Shown: piece by piece, positions 22,440 to 35,067 of the stretch
Position numbering within the stretch: the stretch's first letter is position 1
Layout of the letters: the number at the start of each line of letters is the position of its first letter
Assembly (NCBI GenBank): GCA_020912385.1
Contig: CP087218.1
Span: 372,001-436,000, forward strand
Length of the DNA: 64,000 nt
Direction of reading: 5' to 3'
DNA from: Neofusicoccum parvum
Lineage: Eukaryota > Ascomycota > Dothideomycetes > Botryosphaeriales > Botryosphaeriaceae
The notes under the pieces: model-generated
Database searches by the model: none
What the model was told of the DNA's origin: nothing
What the model saw: only the letters and a program-made list of their open reading frames with translations
Made by a program: the position numbers and the translations under genes

Positions 22440-23598
22440 ATGGCGGAAACGACAAAGGGCAAGTCGTACAGCGACAATGTCGAGTCCAGCGAGCCGACCT
22501 CTGGCTTCGTGAAAAAAGAGCCCTTTGGCTCAAAAGTAAAGCGCCATTGCGCAAGATTCTGGTGGCTTTGGCTCGTCATCTTTGCCATCATCGTCCTCGT
22601 TGTTGTGTTGCCGATGTAAGTCTAAACTTATTATGCACGTCATTTTGGTCTATTCAATACACGGGAGCTAATTCACGTGCGACAATAGCATCTACGTCGG
22701 CGTGCCGCACAAGGGACAGAAGGAGCTGGACAAGGCCGAGATCGAAGTAACAAACCAAGGGATCAGCGACCCCAAGCCTAACTCTTTCCATCTGGTTTTG
22801 AAAAATACCATTACGAGCACTAGCAGCTACCACCCCACGCTGTCCTCGTTCAACGGTTCTCTCTTTTTGGAAGACACATTGCCGGACATCAAGCCGTATG
22901 GCTACATTACCATTCCTCAGGTCCACTCAGAGGCCGTGAACAATGTGGACATCGAGCAGGATGTGCAGATCGTGGATATGGACCAGTTCATTGCCTACAA
23001 CAAGCTGGTCATCAACAGCGAAGAGTTCAGGCTCGGCCTGCGGGGGAAGCCGTCTGTGAAGCTTGGCGGCTTGCCCTCATTCGACGTCGATTACAACAAG
23101 GTCGTTACGATGAAGGGTATGTTTAGCCAAACTCTCCAATCCATACACATTAGGTGAAAAAAGCAAAGAAAACTAACGCTCCACCAAGGCCTCAACAAGC
23201 TCGCGGGACTGGCCATCACGTCCGCACAGCTTGCCCAGAACGAAACGGACGGCGCGACGCTCCTCGGCACGCTCGTCATCCCCAACCCGTCGGTGATCAG
23301 CGTGGCCATGGGCAACGTGACCATGGATCTCTCCGTCAACGGCACCTACATCGGGTACACGCTGATCCCGGACCTCAACCTCGTGCCCGGCAACAACACG
23401 TTCAACATGCGGTCCTACGTCGACACGAGCAAGGTCCTGAAGCTGGCGACGCCGGAGCTCGTGCTGCCGCTCGACATCATCGGCAACAGCAGCATCAACT
23501 CTGCCGGCGAGCACATCCCTTGGCTGGAGGCGGCGATCAAGGAGAACACGATCCATTACGATCTGAACCTGGCGAGTGCGCTGTCTGGAGGGTCTTAG
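22440..23598 (+). CDS. DUF3712-type single-pass membrane protein
   Basis: Fungal membrane protein of the DUF3712 type; the function is not established. Exons are 22440-22615, 22689-23116 and 23189-23598, giving 337 residues with consistent phases. Residues 1-40 are a charged cytosolic tail. Residues 41-63 form one membrane segment (WWLWLVIFAIIVLVVVLP), and the rest faces the lumen or the outside. That ectodomain is rich in beta-prone stretches such as SFHLVLKNTITSTSSYHPTL and GYTLIPDLNLVPGNNTFNMR, a pattern like the LEA-2 or immunoglobulin-like fold seen in this family. Several N-X-S/T sites support a lumenal position. ATG 22440 is the first ATG of the frame and directly precedes the charged tail. 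Confidence 0.88.
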
Positions 23599-25258
23599 CT
23601 GATATTTCTTTGATGCTGGGTACGCTTTGATGAGATGGCGGCTTATGCGTACGCACTTCTCTGGCTCTCGGTGGGGTTGTAATATTAATGATCAGAGCCA
23701 CAGGGTGGTACATCGGATGTACTGTAAATCACGCTCTTCTCGAAGGAGGATTTTCTACCTTTCTCCGTCTTCACGCTATCCTACTTACGGCATTGGAGGG
23801 TGGTAGACCAATGCAAGCATGTTACCACCAAGCTTTGTAGACCGACAGCCCAAGAAATGGTTTCCTCGCAAGTCTGGCTCTCAGAATGAGCAGTTGTTGT
23901 TCTCGTGAGCAGCTCCCCATCATGAAACTGTGTCCGCGCTCGATAGACTTTACGCCACAGATGTAGTGAAATTTAAGTGAGAAGGCAGAGAGAAAACCCC
24001 CTCACTCACATGCGTCTAGCCATTCGTGGAAGAGCCGACCAAATGCGCCACGGTGGAGCCCGCCCGAGATCTGGTTGGCAGCAATTGCGATCGACCACGA
24101 GGCAGGCCGCTGGGCCGCAGCCTAGGACGCGGCTTCGACGGTGGTCCCTGCATGGAGCAGCAGTTGGCAAACGGATTGCGGCGTTCTAGCGCAGCGTGAG
24201 GGCGACGGGAGGGAGAGCCAGCGTGGTGGATGCGGCGCTGCGGCACGCCACAAACAAGGCGGATTTGCACGCCGGCCGGGCTGGTGGGTGCCTCGGGCTC
24301 GCAGGGCCGACCATCGGCGATTCTACTCTGCAACGGGCAAGCTGTGCGAGTCGTGGTGGGTGGGCAGACGGAGGTTGAGCGACACCAGAGGCCGACGGGC
24401 GTGGGCGGGGCATTGGACCTTCCACAAGCGCGCGCGACGCCCGCCCCACGCTGCCCGTCTCTCGCAAGCTGTTGGGCTGGCGAGCCGGGCGTGGCGGAGC
24501 TGCTGGAGACAGAGCTGGCGACTCAGACCAGCGCCTGTGCGTGGCTGGGCGCTTCTCGCAGCGCTCCGCCGACCGACGCGGCGCCGCCGGGTACGCGGCG
24601 GGTGAGGCTGGTACGAGTGCGCAGGCAGACAGCCGCTGGTCAACCGCTCTCGCTCGCGTCATCAACTGCCCACATCGCTGGCCGTTCCCACTCTATCGCA
24701 CATCTGCCCTCTCAACAACTCGCCTCCTGCGCCCAGCATCTCGCCATCTCAACGGGCGTGGGCGCGCGCTCGGCGGATTGCAAGCGCCGGTGATACGACA
24801 GCGCATTATTTCCTCAATCTACAGGTGCGAGCGCGCGCGCGGCAGCTAGCCGATTCGTCTGCGCGCCACGCACGGCAGCGCTACCCCGCGGGCTTGGAGT
24901 GCTGACGGACGGCGCCATGCCTAGGTACATGTGAACGGCGAGCCCTGCTGCGGCCCGCCACACATAGCCCACCCCGGCGCAGACGCTCCCTGCTAAGCTC
25001 CGCCGCCAACACTTTTGCGCTGGTGCCTGCGCTGAGAGATTGCTTGCGCACGCAAGGGCACACCGGAGACGAGCAGGCACGCGAAGCTATATAGCCTGCT
25101 GCACAGTTGCTTCAGGCGCTGCTTTCCCCCGGCTCCCCCCCTCTCTCTTGTCCCAATCCATCCCGAGCTTCGACCCGGTTCCTCGTTCCATATTTTTAGA
25201 TCCCGCGTTAAAGGGATCTGTTAGAGAGAGAGAGAGCGTAAAGAAAGACGATATCAAA
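23599..25258. other. spacer with no supported gene
   Basis: The first part is the DUF3712 gene's 3' end. From about 24050 to 25100 the DNA is very GC-rich and produces long overlapping frames on both strands, as expected by chance at that composition. An (AG)7 run sits at 25223-25236, just before the next start codon. Confidence 0.5.
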
Positions 25259-26005
25259 ATGGCTGCTCCGCCCGAGAAGACGCTTCATGACCTTAACGGT
25301 TCATGGGTCATGGTACATACTTCCCGTCCCCCCCTCCCCCGCCTTTTACTTCTTTCGGCGCTACGCCACGTGCAACGCTTCCTCTTCAGGGAAAGAAAAG
25401 ACATGAATCCTCATGACAAGCCCCACGAACACCTTCCGTCAGCCTAGCATCTGCGACGTTCCTAACTTGTCGGCGCCCAGAACACATCCGAGTCCGGCGA
25501 CACCGACGCCGTCCTCTCGCTGCAAGGTGTCAGCTGGTTCCTCCGCAAGACCATCGGGTATGCGACTGTGACACTCAACTTCAAGCAGTACAAAGAGGAG
25601 GACGGTACCGAGCGCATCGACATCGACCAGGTGATCACACCGGGGATGCAGGGCACCCGTGAACTGCGCGCCCTCAACTGGGAGTGGCGCGACCACAAAG
25701 ACATTGTCTTCGGCGCCGTCAGGGGCCGCAGCCGCTGGATTAAGATTGCCGACCTCGCGGACGACGAGGACGGCAAGTGGATGAAGGAAGGCTGGGACGA
25801 GGGGACGCTGCAGAGCGGCGAGCTGATCGAAAGTTACGTTGAGAGCTACACCAAGGGCTGGACTGCGAACCAGACTTGGGGGTTCGAAGTAGTCAAGGGG
25901 TTGAGGATGTATACGAGACATGTCGTCGTGAAGGACAAGTCGGGGAAGAAGGTCCTGAGGATCAAGATTCACTACGACTACGTCGGCCCCGTTCCTGGCC
26001 AGTGA
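25259..26005 (+). CDS. small lipocalin-like protein, function unknown
   Basis: Exons are 25259-25312 and 25481-26005 with a 168-nt intron, giving 192 residues. The pattern LHDLNGSWVMN near the start, followed by alternating beta-prone segments, resembles lipocalin or fatty-acid-binding folds. Other landmarks are VLSLQGVSWFLRKTIGYATV, an acidic loop, ESYTKGWTANQTWGFEVV and a C-terminal VLRIKIHYDYVGP. Similar proteins of unknown function are, as far as I recall, widespread in ascomycetes. No signal peptide is visible, so it is probably cytosolic. The fold assignment is inference from pattern, not from a recognised signature. Confidence 0.8.
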
Positions 26006-26240
26006 AGGGCGTTCAGGGAGGACATGACCAGATTGTCATGCTGATGTAGAGACGTGTATTTGCTTCTTGCTCTTGGTATCGCGCAAGAAGATTTGGATTC
26101 GAATGCGGCAACATGCCCCTTTTGGACGGGATGGGATGGCATGTTCAATTATAATGGAAGGCACTTCTCGAACACGCTGCTATCTTTCTACTCGCATCTA
26201 TGTAACCGTACTTTCACGAGCTTGCACTGCATAAATCCTT

Positions 26241-29025
26241 TTAGAAGAGGGTTATCGTCTCCCACCTCAACTCCTTTCTGAACTCCTTCAAAACCTCCGG
26301 ATTCCAATCGAACTCCATCATCCCTTTCCTCACAAACCAGCCTGCTTCCCCGGCCCCTTCTACTTCCTCAAGCACCAACAGACAGACGTTCCTTGACCAA
26401 CCTTCATCCACCCACCATTTTCCTCCACCAGCTGCCTCCGGCGGTCCCGCCGCCACACCCAGCTCCAGCAGCGCCACCCTCATGTCCTTATCATCCTCAT
26501 CTTCTCGCTCAATGTCCAACCAAACAGTACACAACGCACCCCCGGGTAGAACAAATGCTGGCGTCCCATGGTGCCGCCTCAATATGATGCTCCGAGTCAT
26601 CCATCCTTCGACGCGTAGCCACGTGCCAGAGTCAAGCCCGGCGTGGATTTGGCCGAAGGGACTAGGGCCGACGAGCTGAACATTGACGTCGGAGATGGAT
26701 ATGGTAGGGGTGAAGGTTGAGATGGCATAGTCCCACTGGATTTGGCCAGTGGTGGATGCCCAGGAGAATGAAGGGACGTGGCATCGAATGCTGACTTCTG
26801 TGGTGCTCTCCGAACTCGTAGGACTATCCTCAAGCATTTCCAGCCTAGGAGTTGCGTCCGGAGCGGCCGTATTCCGGTTAGTCGTCATAACCTGATGTGT
26901 CCTCTTCTCCGGATTCTCTTTCCTCCACGTCAACGCCCATTCCAAGCCCATTCGCCACATGCCCGCGATGTACTGGCACTGCAACGCCTCCGCTGTCCAG
27001 GCCGCCAACCCCGCGATGGCCGGGAGTCGATCTTTCTGGAAAGTCAGGTTGCGCGTCGCATAGCGGAGCAAGATAAGATCGAAGTACCACGCAACGAGCA
27101 CGTCCAGCTTTTCAGGAGCAAGCTTTAGCGCAAGTCCCCCTTCCACTTTACCTTCCTGGTCCGCGCTACCAATACTTCCCTTTCCGCCACCGCTATCTTT
27201 CACCACTTCCACAGCCTCGTTGCCATGACTCCCCTCCCTGCTCTTCACCCGCAGCCGCTCCTTTACCTCCGTATACGTCGGCCTGGTGTACCTCAAGTGC
27301 ACCGAAAAGCCATCCTCGGCCACGTACCCCAACCGCGGGCACTCCCAAAAAAGCTGCTTGCTCGTATAATGCAGCACGCGCGGGGCCAGCACCGCCTCCT
27401 GCAGCGTCCAGCCCCTTGTCGCCAGCATCCGATCGGCATCCTCCTCCTCCCCCTCCCCCTCCTCCGTGCCCGTCGAGACGAGGTTCGCCGGCACCTCGAG
27501 CTCGTCCGACACGTACAGCGTGCACCCGCGCCCGGCGCCCGGCCCGTCCTCCCACACGTCCAGCCCGACGTGCCTCCCCAGCGGCTCCTCGTCCTGCATC
27601 ACGCTCGCCCCGTTGAACAGCCCGCCGTCGCTCGACCCGCTGCAGTCGGCCGCCAGCGTCACGTGGCTCCGCGCGTAGATGGCGCCCATGCGGCCGGACT
27701 CGGCGGCCCAGTCGGCGGCCGAGTCCTGGACGATGCAGAGCGAGTCGATCCAGAGGTAGCGCGGGCCGAGCGCGCGGGTGGCGCGGACGGCGTGGCGGAA
27801 GGTGCGGGGCAGGGCGGCGAAGGGGATGCGGGCGGCGCGGTCGGGGAGGGTGGCGCGGGTGGTGGTGAAGGGCGTGGCGGTGGTGCCCCAGCGGTGGGAG
27901 AGCGCGGTGTACTGCGCCGGGCCGGGGGAGGTGAGCGGGAGGAGGGTACGGGATGGGTTGGGATGGGGAGGGGCGTACCTTGGAGGTGTCTTGCTCGAGC
28001 CGGGTTTCGACTAGGCGCACGTCGAGGCATGGTGGGGGGAAGGCCTGGACGTCGAGAAGGCGGCTGGCAGGGCTGTTGGTGCGGCTGGCCGCTGTTGGAG
28101 GTGTTGGGCAGCAGTCGTGCTCCGCGTCGCAAGTGGCAAGCCAGCGGCGTGCTGTTTCGAATGACGAGGCCGAACCGGTGTTTGTCAATGGCCTTCGGAC
28201 GGGTATACCGTAAAGGCGGGATATTTCATCTGGTCGCCGAGCTATCAGTACATCTCTTCATTATCATCTCTTACACACGCCCTCACTCCACCACCTAAGT
28301 TCGGAAATGCTGTCTACGAGTAGGTTAGTCGTGCAGGGAGTTGAGGCACCCATCCAGATGGACTTGTCAGTTTTCACACTGTGCTTTTCCCTCCAGACGA
28401 ATACTTCAAGCCACCCACGACCAATATAACCCGCTTACAAACGCAACCCCAACCCCGAACCACCAAACAAACATAACAAAAACCCACCGGCACGCTCCCC
28501 CATCTCCCCACCCACCCCCAACCTCAAGTAAAAAAACCTCGCCGCGCCCTCCTCCCCCTCCTCCACCCTCCCAACCAACCCCTTACCCGCCCCCTCGAAC
28601 ACCTCCACCGCCCGCAGCCTCCCCACCTCCATCCGCCGCAGCTCCGCCAGCACGCCCGCCGCCACGCGGAACACGCCGTCGAAGCGGCCGTACGGCACCA
28701 GCGTCCCGTCGTCGACCGTGATGCCGATGACCGCGCGCGCCAGGACGGCGCAGAGCGGGCAGCCGGCGGCGTCGGCGGAGGCGCGCAGCGCGGCGCGCGT
28801 GGGGTGGTGGGGGGCGCCGCGCGCGGAGGCGAGGGAGCGGACGGTGAGGGCGAGGCAGGCGGGGCAGAGGCCGGCGCGGTTGGGGGGATCTGGAAGGGAG
28901 GGGCTTTGGTCGTGCTGCGGGCTCGCGGGGGGTGGGTGTGGGGAGAAGGTTCGACGGGAGAGTTCGCTCCAGAGGTACGATAGGAAGGATGAGATTGGGC
29001 GTATGAACATTGCGGGAAGTGGCAT
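26241..29025 (-). CDS. heterokaryon incompatibility (HET) domain protein
   Basis: HET-domain proteins trigger cell death after fusion of unlike hyphae or act as immune-type sensors. My best model is 29025-28443, 28241-27979 and 27911-26241 (838 residues). The N-terminal part has paired cysteines of the usual leader region (LCPACLALTV at about 53-62 and GCPLCAVL). A connecting segment contains RRWLATCDAEHDCC. The HET domain proper starts at the third exon (YTALSHRWG) and continues with LWIDSLCIVQDSAADWAAE and TLQEAVLAPRVLHYTSKQLF. A long C-terminal part of unknown role follows. The second junction (27978-27912) is solid. The first intron is less sure: an alternative uses donor GTAAGC after 28439 and an acceptor at 28193. 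An acid- and Gly-rich insertion (EEGEGEEEDAD) interrupts the HET domain. Confidence 0.85.
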
Positions 29026-30291
29026 GAGAGCGAATAGAAAGAAATAGAATAAGCAAAAAGAATATATCAAGGACAATGTGAAGAAGACTTTGGCGATACC
29101 CCGTTCATCTTCGTCTGAGGGCGAGAGGGACGGCCAGTGTATAACAGCACGGCTCGACGCATGCTGCGCCGCAGTACATGATCCCTGCGAATCCTCAAGA
29201 GCTGAGGCGTCGTAGATCCCCGACGATCAGCGCGGCACGCAACCGCTCGCTGCAGCCTGGTAGTGGCGAGGAAACCAAGCCTGATGATGTGAAGTTGGAG
29301 CGCTCAACGAGACGTAGCTGTGATCTTACGCAAGCAGTTCTGAGGAATACTCCCTGCACGAGTACTTGAAGCATTCATCCGGATGGGTTTGGAACGAGAA
29401 ATGCAGTCCTCGCCGGCCGTCAGCGCTCACACTTCAAAAATGCCCGACCGAAGGATCAAGCAAGCGGCAAACTATTCGCTGCAAGGCAAAGAGAAGTCGC
29501 AAGAAAGAAGGCTGAGTCCCGAAGGAACGGTCCGAACCGAAGCGCGCGTGTGCATGTTCTGCTAACTGTTGTGCTACTGGCGTGGAGCACGCTGCAAGCG
29601 CCCTGCAGCGAGACGGACCCCGTACACGTACCTTTCCCTGCTGTGCCGCACAGAGCAGCCGCCCGCCGTGGCCATCCTGTCACCACACAATCCCCATACA
29701 TATCGTGCGTTGGTTCCACACGCCCATGTGTCATTCGCAGCCTAAGCGCCGGCCCGGATCCTCCTCCCCCAACAAATGGCAAGAGAAAGCGTGTGCGCAA
29801 CCTTTACAAGCGCCCCGAAAAATTGAAATCCACAAGCTACGTCTTTATTTTCTTTTTGCCCTCACCTAAAGAGTCTGTACATCCTGTTTCTGATTTTGTA
29901 TATTCTCAGCACTTGAGAATGTACGGCCAGGATAGCGAGCATTCGATTTGCATCCCATCCAGTGCCAGCGTCCATAGCCATGGGAGGGTAGGACGGTCCG
30001 CAAGTCCCCGTATACTTGAAAATTCGCGGTGCTGGGCTAAGAGAGCGGTGTTCCGGTGGGGATATAGAAGGCGTGCTCCTGTATGGCAAAGAACTCAACT
30101 GCTCCGGTGAGAATCGGGGGCAGCTCGTGTGCCTGATTTTATAACCAAGCCGGTCTTCCTTCGCGGGAACGCTCTTTATAGCCGTGAGTACCAGATGGGC
30201 AGGATAATCGAGACGCTGAGGCTGGGCCCCCAGAATTACCAGAGCCGGTCCCTATCGAGCTTATGTGTGAAATGCCAAGTCGCGAGGTCTT
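29026..30291. other. spacer with no supported gene
   Basis: This lies between the HET gene start and the end of the phosphatase gene. A plus-strand frame of 186 codons (29550-30110) has no recognisable motif and a mixed composition. I see no gene to support. Confidence 0.5.
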
Positions 30292-31678
30292 TCAGGATTT
30301 TCTGCGTTTGCAGATGGCTGCAACGACGCTGATATCGTCCAATTTGCCTGCACAGAAACCGTTAGCCAGATGCAATCGGTACCTCCAGGCTCGCTCGCGG
30401 CTGCTCACCTCCTTCGATGGACAGTCCTTCGTCGACAGCCTTCTCCATGTACGGGCTCTCGGCGAACGGGTCTTCCGCGATAGTCCGGGCGGCCTTGACC
30501 AGCTCTTGTGCAACGTACTGCATCCCGTCCGCATAAGACTTCTCGTCCTTCTTTTCGCCGTCGGAGAAATCGGCCTCGCCATTCTCCCACTTGTGCATGC
30601 TGTCGACGACGTTCTCCAGGACCTCGTGCTCCCACAGGTTGTCGACGACGCCGTCCGACATGGCCAGCACCACGTCGTCCTCCTCGATCTGCACGCGGTC
30701 CAGCACGGCGTTCTCGCGCGGCGTGTCCGGGCTGTTCGTGCCCAGCTGGCGCGGGCAGTCGAACCAGTGCCACTGCTCCGCCGTCTTGTACACGACCTCG
30801 CGGTCGCGCGGGCGCAGCACCAGCACCTGCGAGTCGCCGAGCTGGGTGACGTACAGGATGGGGTGAGGCGGGTCGCCGGGATCGGCGCCGAGCAGCGCGC
30901 TGCAGGCGGTCGTGGTGCCGTGCCACTCGTTCGGGTCGGACGTGGCCTGCTTCGTCTGCTCGAAGGCGCTGTGCAGGTACTCGACCGGGTTGGGCTCGCC
31001 GCGGCCGAAGCCGTAGCCGTCCTTCTCGGCCTCGAGCGCCCAGAAGTGCAGGATCAGTCGCGACCACAGCCTGTTTGCCGCGCCGCGCGCGGGGAGTGTT
31101 AGTCTCGTCCTTGTCCGCCCGGAATCAGAATGGACCTCTGCTTACGCAGCGTGGCCCCTCTCCCTCGCGGCCCAGGCGCCCACGCCGTCGTTGGCGCCGA
31201 TGAAGTTGTCGGTGACCAGCACGGCGTCGTCGCCGTTGGTGATGCCGCGGATCATCTCGCCATTGACGAAGCTGCGGCGGTCGCGGCTGCGGTTGTGCGT
31301 GCTCAGCGGGTCGGAGAACGAGCCGGACGGGTACGACAGGAAGGGCGGCGGGAACGGGCGCGACGGCCGCTTCGCATACAGCGCGTAGCCGGCCTCGAAG
31401 TAGAAGGGCGACTTGGAGCGCGCGCGCACCGCGGCCGCCTCATCGGGCACCGGCGTCGTCGTGCCCGAGCCCGTCTTCGGCTCGCGCGCGGCGGCCGAGT
31501 GGGCGTAGGCGCGTGGTTGCTGCCATGCGGCGGCGGCGGCGGCGGCGGCGGGGTGCAGGCGGATAACGAGGGTCGGCGGTGATGTTGCGCTGTGCTTGGC
31601 GGGCGACGGGCGGCGGCGCAGGAGCTGGTGGGTCTGGTGGGCGGCGCGGTACGGCAGTCTCCAGCTCCAGGTCGGCAT
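30292..31678 (-). CDS. PTC7: mitochondrial PP2C-type protein phosphatase, PTC7-like
   Basis: Mn/Mg-dependent Ser/Thr phosphatase of the PTC7/PPTC7 branch; in yeast PTC7 acts in mitochondria on coenzyme Q and metabolic enzymes. Exons are 31678-31146, 31070-30409 and 30347-30292, giving 416 residues. The N terminus is Arg/Ala-rich with an alanine run and looks like a mitochondrial presequence (MPTWSWRLPYRAAHQTHQLL). Conserved PP2C elements follow in order: GANDGVGAW (metal-binding Asp), GTTTACSALL, VTQLGDSQVLVLRPR, MSDGVVDNLWEHEVLE and the closing KLDDISVVAAIC. The spacing between motifs matches the compact PTC7 type rather than the longer cytosolic PP2C enzymes. The three-base-clean intron phases and intact metal-site residues argue for an active enzyme. 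Confidence 0.92.
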
Positions 31679-32109
31679 CACCGTTGCGATCGTGGGGTGG
31701 TCTGGCGGCGGGTGTTGAGGGCTGCGAGCTGAGATACGCTGCGCCGCTCTTTGCGCGCCGGGGCGGGGATTCCGTCACTCACTTATCGCTCCGGCTCCGC
31801 TCAACATTTCGCGATGCCTGCCAACCCGTTGCGCACTGGGCCCATGCCGCCACGTGATCCCGAAGCCTATGGGGAAGGCCGCATTAACGGTGGTGCTAGA
31901 GATTGCCTGATCAGAGCGACGTCGGACCGCCGCATGCAAACGCGCCCTGTGCGCCGAAATTTCCGCTTTGGCCCTGTGTTTCGCGGGTTCCTGCGTACCA
32001 CAGCCTCACTCTGGTTGTGCAACGCGAAAGGAGCCGCCTCAGCGCTGTTCTATTCAGGGTATCCTGGCTGTCTGCTGCTTGTTCTTGCTACATAACGCCC
32101 TTTCTCTTG
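31679..32109. other. spacer between PRP16 and the phosphatase gene
   Basis: Both neighbours are on the minus strand, so this holds the PRP16 3' end and the phosphatase promoter. Nothing else is visible. Confidence 0.5.
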
Positions 32110-35067
32110 CTAGAACCCGCGCCCTGATCGCGGGGTCATCGGCCTCTTCACAGAGCCCTGCGTCGCAATCCTCCGCACCGCTGTCGTCGGCCTCCTGACG
32201 GCCGTTCTCGCCTGCTGCTCCTTAGCCACTCGCTGCGCCTCCCTTTCCTTGTCCTCTGCCATCTTCGCCTCCAGCTCCGCTTTCTTGTTGAACTCAATCT
32301 CCGTGACACGCTTGTCGCGAGCCGAGTAGCCCTTCTCCTTAATTGAATAAAACACCCCGCCAAGATCGGCGAGCCAGTGGGGGTCAACCGCCGTGACATA
32401 CGACATGTACTCCCTGGACGTAAGAATGAGTTCGTGGTAGATAACGTAATCCGGCAGGATGCCGAGTCCGTGGAGGGCGCTCGTAGGATGAAGTTGAACC
32501 GTCACGCTGGTCCGCAGGTTGATATACTCCCCAATACCCTTTACCTGTGCTGCCTGATGGTAGTATCCAGAGCAGATGCACTTGCGGATTATGTCCCAGT
32601 CCGTGCCGCAGCTGGTCAGTGTCATCTTCTGCTGTTTCATGATGTCTTCCAGCTGTTCTCGGATCTCCTTGCCTCGACGCAACGCCTTGGGATGCAAGAA
32701 GTGCTTGATGCACCAGCCATCCGAGTAACGGTTGGCCTTCCACTGGCTGTAGACATGAAGGAGCGTGAGATGATCCGATTCGGGCACACAGAATTTCTCC
32801 CGCGCTGCATCAGCTTCCTCCAAACGTTCCTTCGGCCGGTAGAAGACATTGGGCACTGACAGCATGGACACGATGGTGAGCATCTCCTCGCTACAGCCGT
32901 ACTCGACCGCCGTGATGATGAGCTTTGCCAGCGGTGGGTCCATGGGGAAGGCGGTCATAGTCCGGCCCAGCGGTGTCAGTTCGCCAAGGTTGTCGAGGGC
33001 TCCGAGCGCCCAGAGGTCGAAGAGCGAAGTGGAGATTGTTTCCTGGGGAGGTGGATCCATGAAGTCGAAATCGAGGAGATCCTTGACCCCAAGTGATTTG
33101 AGTAACAGGACTGTATTGGAAAGATTCGTTCTCTGGATCTCGGGGATAGTTTGCACATAGAACTCTTCCTTGAAGGCCCTCTCCGTGTACAGGTGGAAAC
33201 ACTTCCCTGGTCCTGTTCTACCGGCTCGGCCTGCTCTTTGAGATGCGTTTGCCTGTGAGATGGGGGTAATCTGCAGCGTGTCCATACCCATGCGCGGGTT
33301 ATACACCTTCAATTTCGAAAATCCAGAATCAACCACATACATGATACCATCGACCGTCAAGCTGGTCTCGGCGATGTTGGTGGCGACGATAACTTTCCGG
33401 ACTCCGGGTGCAGCTTTCTCGAAGATCTTTGCCTGTAAATCTGCTGGCATCTGGCTGTAAATGGGGAGAATACTGAGCTTTGGTGGATCAACAAGTTGCT
33501 TCAACCTTTCGTCAACCAGCTCACAGGTGCACTCGATGTCTTCCTGGCCAGTCATGAACACCAGGATATCTCCGGGCCCTTGCGAGACATGGATAGCCAG
33601 CACCTGCCTCACCGCACTGTCGACGTAGTCTTCGCAAGGCGAGCGCGAAAATTGAATGTCGACGGGGAAGGTTCTACCAGGAATAAAAAACTCGGGTGCA
33701 CCACCATAGAATCGGGAGAACCTTTCCGCGTTCATGGTAGCTGATGTGACGATTAGTTTCAGGTCCTTTCTTCTGGAAAGCACCTTCTTGATCAGGCCCA
33801 TGAGAACGTCCGTGTTCAAGGCTCTCTCATGAGCTTCATCCATGATGATGACGGAGTATTTGTCGAGGTCGGGCTGAACCAGGGATTCTCGAAGTAAGAC
33901 ACCATCAGTCATGTACTTGATCACCGTGTCGTTGCTGGTACAATCTTCGAAGCGGATCGCGTATCCAACAAGGCCACCAAGCTTTACTTCCATCTCTTCA
34001 CTGACACGCTTCGCCACACTCATTGCTGCCACACGTCTTGGCTGGGTGCAGCCGATCATGCCAAATTTGCCGTAACCGTCCTCGTGGAGGAACTGTGTCA
34101 GCTGCGTGGTCTTACCGGAGCCAGTTTGACCCACAACAATAATGACTTGATTATCGCGGATCACTCGGAGAAGCTCTTCGCGTACAGCGAAAGCAGGGAG
34201 ATACTCCCGCTGCTCGCGAAGTGATTTGCTCTTACTGAAGGCGCTTTGCCCCTCGCTCTTCTTCAAATGCTCCGAAAATTGGCTGCCGCCCTTTTTTGGC
34301 TCTTCTGGCAGACCTGGCGCAGCTGGCGCCGCACTGTCTCCATCGTCATCCTTGACCCCCATAATGTTCCCCAGAGCTGTGCCCGCCATGTTAGTTGACT
34401 CCTTGGCCTGCTGTTGCCTCTCCCTTTGTTGCCTTCTTTCACGCACAACTTTGCTTCCCTTGCGGCTGAAGACTGCCATGTCGCTCTGGGGGTCCTTCAC
34501 AGCCGAGACGGGGTCAAGCTGCTTCGTAAAGACCTTGCGCCCGTCGAGGAACGGGGGCTTGAGGTCGTGGACCAGCAAGTGAATGCGAGTCCCCTCATCG
34601 TCATCCTCGAAATCGCCGCTGAAGTCGCGTCGTTGGGCAACACCCGAAGTGAGCATTCGGTTCGTCTCCCACGCGTCCACATCTTTCTGCTTTTGCATTT
34701 GGCGTGCGTTCATGCGCTTGCTGACCTTCTTGTCCGCCATGGCCGCCTCCCGTTGCTTGTCCAGCCACGTGCTGTCCTCGCCAAAGGGATTGTGCGTCTC
34801 GTCTCCGAGACTGTGGCCACCGTACTCTTCACCGCCATACCAGTCGCGGTCCAAGGCCATCACGGCTTCTTTGTCGATCTGGGGCTCTGGTCCATCGAAT
34901 TCTTGCTGGCGCGGTGTGGACGCATGGCCGGAAGCTCTTGGGGTTTGCGGGCGTGAAGAGTCGTGGAATCGCGGCGTTTGGTGCGGCCGTGAAGGACGCT
35001 CGGTGGACGGACGCGGTTGGTACGAGTCCAGCTTGCGCCTCTTGGGCGCGATATGGTAGTCGTCCAT
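32110..35067 (-). CDS. PRP16: DEAH-box spliceosomal helicase PRP16
   Basis: DEAH ATPase (DHX38 in animals) that remodels the spliceosome after the first catalytic step. One uninterrupted frame of 985 residues from ATG 35067. The frame is open upstream to 35223 but without another ATG. The N-terminal region contains the PRP16-specific stretch [20 protein letters not shown] and [19 protein letters not shown], which separates it from PRP2, PRP22 and PRP43. Helicase motifs are GQTGSGKT (313-320), DEAH (410-413), SATMN and [12 protein letters not shown], followed by the helicase-associated and OB-fold regions. The tail is basic (TPRSGRGF). Like BRR2, it has no intron. It diverges from PWP1 across 236 bp. 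Confidence 0.96.
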   Translation of the reverse strand: MDDYHIAPKRRKLDSYQPRPSTERPSRPHQTPRFHDSSRPQTPRASGHASTPRQQEFDGPEPQIDKEAVMALDRDWYGGEEYGGHSLGDETHNPFGEDSTWLDKQREAAMADKKVSKRMNARQMQKQKDVDAWETNRMLTSGVAQRRDFSGDFEDDDEGTRIHLLVHDLKPPFLDGRKVFTKQLDPVSAVKDPQSDMAVFSRKGSKVVRERRQQRERQQQAKESTNMAGTALGNIMGVKDDDGDSAAPAAPGLPEEPKKGGSQFSEHLKKSEGQSAFSKSKSLREQREYLPAFAVREELLRVIRDNQVIIVVGQTGSGKTTQLTQFLHEDGYGKFGMIGCTQPRRVAAMSVAKRVSEEMEVKLGGLVGYAIRFEDCTSNDTVIKYMTDGVLLRESLVQPDLDKYSVIIMDEAHERALNTDVLMGLIKKVLSRRKDLKLIVTSATMNAERFSRFYGGAPEFFIPGRTFPVDIQFSRSPCEDYVDSAVRQVLAIHVSQGPGDILVFMTGQEDIECTCELVDERLKQLVDPPKLSILPIYSQMPADLQAKIFEKAAPGVRKVIVATNIAETSLTVDGIMYVVDSGFSKLKVYNPRMGMDTLQITPISQANASQRAGRAGRTGPGKCFHLYTERAFKEEFYVQTIPEIQRTNLSNTVLLLKSLGVKDLLDFDFMDPPPQETISTSLFDLWALGALDNLGELTPLGRTMTAFPMDPPLAKLIITAVEYGCSEEMLTIVSMLSVPNVFYRPKERLEEADAAREKFCVPESDHLTLLHVYSQWKANRYSDGWCIKHFLHPKALRRGKEIREQLEDIMKQQKMTLTSCGTDWDIIRKCICSGYYHQAAQVKGIGEYINLRTSVTVQLHPTSALHGLGILPDYVIYHELILTSREYMSYVTAVDPHWLADLGGVFYSIKEKGYSARDKRVTEIEFNKKAELEAKMAEDKEREAQRVAKEQQARTAVRRPTTAVRRIATQGSVKRPMTPRSGRGF

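Noticed and set aside
27225..28298. 357-codon plus-strand frame opposite the HET gene
   Set aside because: GC-rich shadow. The minus strand carries clear HET motifs and splice sites.
29550..30110. 186-codon plus-strand frame with a hydrophobic start
   Set aside because: The start resembles a signal peptide, but the rest is low-complexity without conserved features.
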